From NCBI GenBank assembly GCA_017556665.1, contig JAFYMJ010000010.1, positions 1 to 15,991 of the forward strand: DNA of 15,991 bases. Reading direction: 5' to 3'. Position 1 is the stretch's first letter; each line of letters opens with the position of its first letter. Both the position numbers and the translations under genes were made by a program. The notes beneath the pieces were generated by a model. The model was given only the letters and a program-made list of their open reading frames with translations. It ran no database searches and was not told where the DNA came from. Source of the stretch: Bacteroidales bacterium. GTDB taxonomy: Bacteria; Bacteroidota; Bacteroidia; Bacteroidales; UBA932. Shown one piece after another: positions 14,449-15,991 of the stretch.

Positions 14449-15228
14449 ATGAAAATAGTAGTTTGTATTAAACAAGTACCAGATACTACAGTGATTAAAA
14501 TTAATCCGGTAACAGGTACACTTATTCGTGAGGGTGTTCCTAGCATCATGAACCCAGATGATAAAGGTGGTTTGGAGATGGCTTTGGAGCTAAAAGATAA
14601 ATACGGTGCTCACGTAACAGTTATTACAATGGGTCCTCCTCAAGCAGATTTAATTCTAAGAGAGGCTTATGCAATGGGTGCTGATAAAGCTATCCTATTA
14701 ACAGGTAGAGAGTTTGGTGGTGCTGATACATTAGCAACTTCTCATACAATTGCTGCAGCTCTTAAAAACCTTGAGTACGATCTAATTATTGCTGGTAGAC
14801 AAGCAATTGATGGTGATACTGCACAAGTAGGTCCTCAAATTGCAGAGCACTTAGGTCTTCCACAAATTTCTTACGTAGCTGGTTTTGACGTAAAAGATGG
14901 CAAATACATTGTTAAAAAAGAGACTGAGGAAGGTTACCAAATGTTAGAGGTAGAGGGTCCAGCTCTTATGACTGTATTAGCAAGCGGTTTCAAAGCAAGA
15001 TACATGAACGTAGGTGGTATTGTTGACGCTTACAACAAAGATGTTGAAGTATGGGGTGTTGAGAAAGTAGATCTTCCTCTAGAGATGCTTGGTCTTAAAG
15101 GTTCAGGTACTAAGGTTTACAAATCATTCACTAAAGGCGTTAAAGCTGCCGGTGAGGTTCATGAGGTTGATGCTGAGCAAGCAGTTGGCCTAATTGTTAG
15201 CAAACTAAAAGAGAAATTTATTATTTAA
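14449..15228 (+). CDS. etfB: electron transfer flavoprotein, beta subunit
   Basis: Small subunit of the flavoprotein that passes electrons to butyryl-CoA dehydrogenase. The 259 residues fit the family. It opens with KIVVCIKQVPDT (2-13). The EtfB signature AGRQAIDGDTAQVGPQ is at 115-130, and TVLASGFKARYMN is seen later. The GADTLATS segment (91-98) resembles that of clostridial Etf proteins working with butyryl-CoA dehydrogenase in electron bifurcation, so an NADH-dependent, ferredoxin-reducing role is inferred. It lies 11 nt after bcd and 20 nt before etfA, all strongly codon-biased. Confidence 0.94.
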   Translation: MKIVVCIKQVPDTTVIKINPVTGTLIREGVPSIMNPDDKGGLEMALELKDKYGAHVTVITMGPPQADLILREAYAMGADKAILLTGREFGGADTLATSHTIAAALKNLEYDLIIAGRQAIDGDTAQVGPQIAEHLGLPQISYVAGFDVKDGKYIVKKETEEGYQMLEVEGPALMTVLASGFKARYMNVGGIVDAYNKDVEVWGVEKVDLPLEMLGLKGSGTKVYKSFTKGVKAAGEVHEVDAEQAVGLIVSKLKEKFII

Positions 15229-15248
15229 TTGCCAAAACCTAGAAAGAA

Positions 15249-15991
15249 ATGAATAAGAATGTATATGTATACGCAGAGCAACGTGAGGGTGTTATTCAAC
15301 CAGTTGCTTTTGAGCTTTTAGGTAAAGCTAGAGATTTGGCTGACGTTTTAGGCGAGAAAGTAGTTGCTATCCTTGCTGGTCACAACATTTCAGCTTCAGC
15401 TAATGAGCTAATTGCTTATGGTGCAGATGATGTTGTAGTTGTTGATGCTCCAGAGCTAAAAGATTATATTACTGAGCAATATACTCAAGCTATCTATAAA
15501 GTGATTGATGAGTTAAAACCATCTATCGTTTTATTTGGTGCTACTACAATTGGTAGAGATCTAGCTCCAAGACTTTCTGCAAGATTAGAGAAAGGTCTTA
15601 CAGCTGACTGTACTAAACTAGAGATTTCTGACGGTTCAGATCCTAAACTTCCTGCAAACAAACTAATGATGACTCGTCCTGCATTTGGTGGTAACCTAAT
15701 GGCAACTATCGTAGCTGCTAAAGATGGTGTTCAAATGGCAACAGTTCGTCCTGGTGTAATGCAAAAGAAAGAGAAAGATGCTTCTAGACAAGGTACTGTT
15801 ATTCCTTTTGCTGTTACTTTTGACTCTTCAAAATTTGCAGTTAAATTAATTGAGACTGTTAAAGCTGATAAAGGTCTTGTTGATATTACTGAGGCTAAGA
15901 TCCTTGTATCTGGTGGTAGAGGTGTAGGTAACAAAGAGAACTTTGAGAAACTACAAAAACTTGCTGAGGTTGTAGGTGGTGAGGTTTCATC
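15249..15991 (+). CDS. etfA: electron transfer flavoprotein, alpha subunit, 3' end outside window
   Basis: Large Etf subunit. 247 codons are visible and the C-terminal FAD-binding domain lies past the right edge. The start at 15249 gives NVYVYAEQREGVIQPVAFE, the usual EtfA opening, followed by LLGKARDLADVLGEKVVAIL. The N-terminal domain continues with the conserved ELKPSIVLFGATTIGRDLAPRLSA pattern and AFGGN, and the window ends in the VSGGRGVG segment that begins the FAD-domain linker. Nothing interrupts the frame. It completes the Bcd-EtfAB module. Genes further downstream are not visible, so the operon end is unknown. Confidence 0.93.
   Translation, partial: MNKNVYVYAEQREGVIQPVAFELLGKARDLADVLGEKVVAILAGHNISASANELIAYGADDVVVVDAPELKDYITEQYTQAIYKVIDELKPSIVLFGATTIGRDLAPRLSARLEKGLTADCTKLEISDGSDPKLPANKLMMTRPAFGGNLMATIVAAKDGVQMATVRPGVMQKKEKDASRQGTVIPFAVTFDSSKFAVKLIETVKADKGLVDITEAKILVSGGRGVGNKENFEKLQKLAEVVGGEVS

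Overview
The window is almost fully coding and AT-rich. It carries a lysine-to-butyrate fermentation locus from a member of the Bacteroidetes, probably Bacteroidales. The phylum call rests on three things. Starts are preceded by A/T-rich leaders with no Shine-Dalgarno sequence. The one clear operon promoter is a Bacteroidetes-type TTTG-N19-TAnnTTTG element. Gene content and order also resemble, from memory, the Porphyromonas lysine cluster. I cannot name the genus. Most genes strongly prefer GAG over GAA and CAA over CAG.

Layout. The left 2.3 kb is on the minus strand and reads mscS > crt > hbd, with hbd cut by the window edge. It looks like one unit with 9- and 23-nt gaps. A 219-bp divergent region (2341-2559) holds promoters for both directions and several short repeats that could be operators. 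From 2560 to the right edge everything is on the plus strand in one tightly packed operon: atoD, kal, kce, kdd copy 1, kdd copy 2, kamA, kamB, kamC, kamD, kamE, atoA, bcd, etfB, etfA (cut). Gaps are 2-29 nt and kamB/kamC overlap by 11 nt. No intergenic stretch exceeds 300 bases, and no tRNA, rRNA, IS element or CRISPR array was seen.

Pathway. KamA converts L-lysine to beta-lysine, and KamDE converts that to 3,5-diaminohexanoate; KamB and KamC are thought to keep KamDE active. Kdd oxidises the product to 5-amino-3-oxohexanoate. Kce cleaves this with acetyl-CoA into acetoacetate and 3-aminobutyryl-CoA. Kal removes ammonia to give crotonyl-CoA, and Bcd with EtfAB reduces it to butyryl-CoA. AtoDA moves CoA to acetoacetate, releasing butyrate. 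Hbd and Crt on the divergent unit can turn the resulting acetoacetyl-CoA into more crotonyl-CoA. No lysine transporter, thiolase or acetate kinase lies in the window.

The pathway is known. The unusual parts are: (1) two adjacent intact kdd paralogs with opposite codon preferences and different residues at the cofactor-selecting position; (2) two strong RNA hairpins inside the 5' coding parts of kdd copy 2 and kamB, whose stems are built from codons otherwise rare in this operon; (3) an Hbd whose cofactor loop looks NADP-type; (4) a CoA-transferase whose subunits lie at separate places in the operon; (5) a mechanosensitive channel gene leading the crt-hbd unit.
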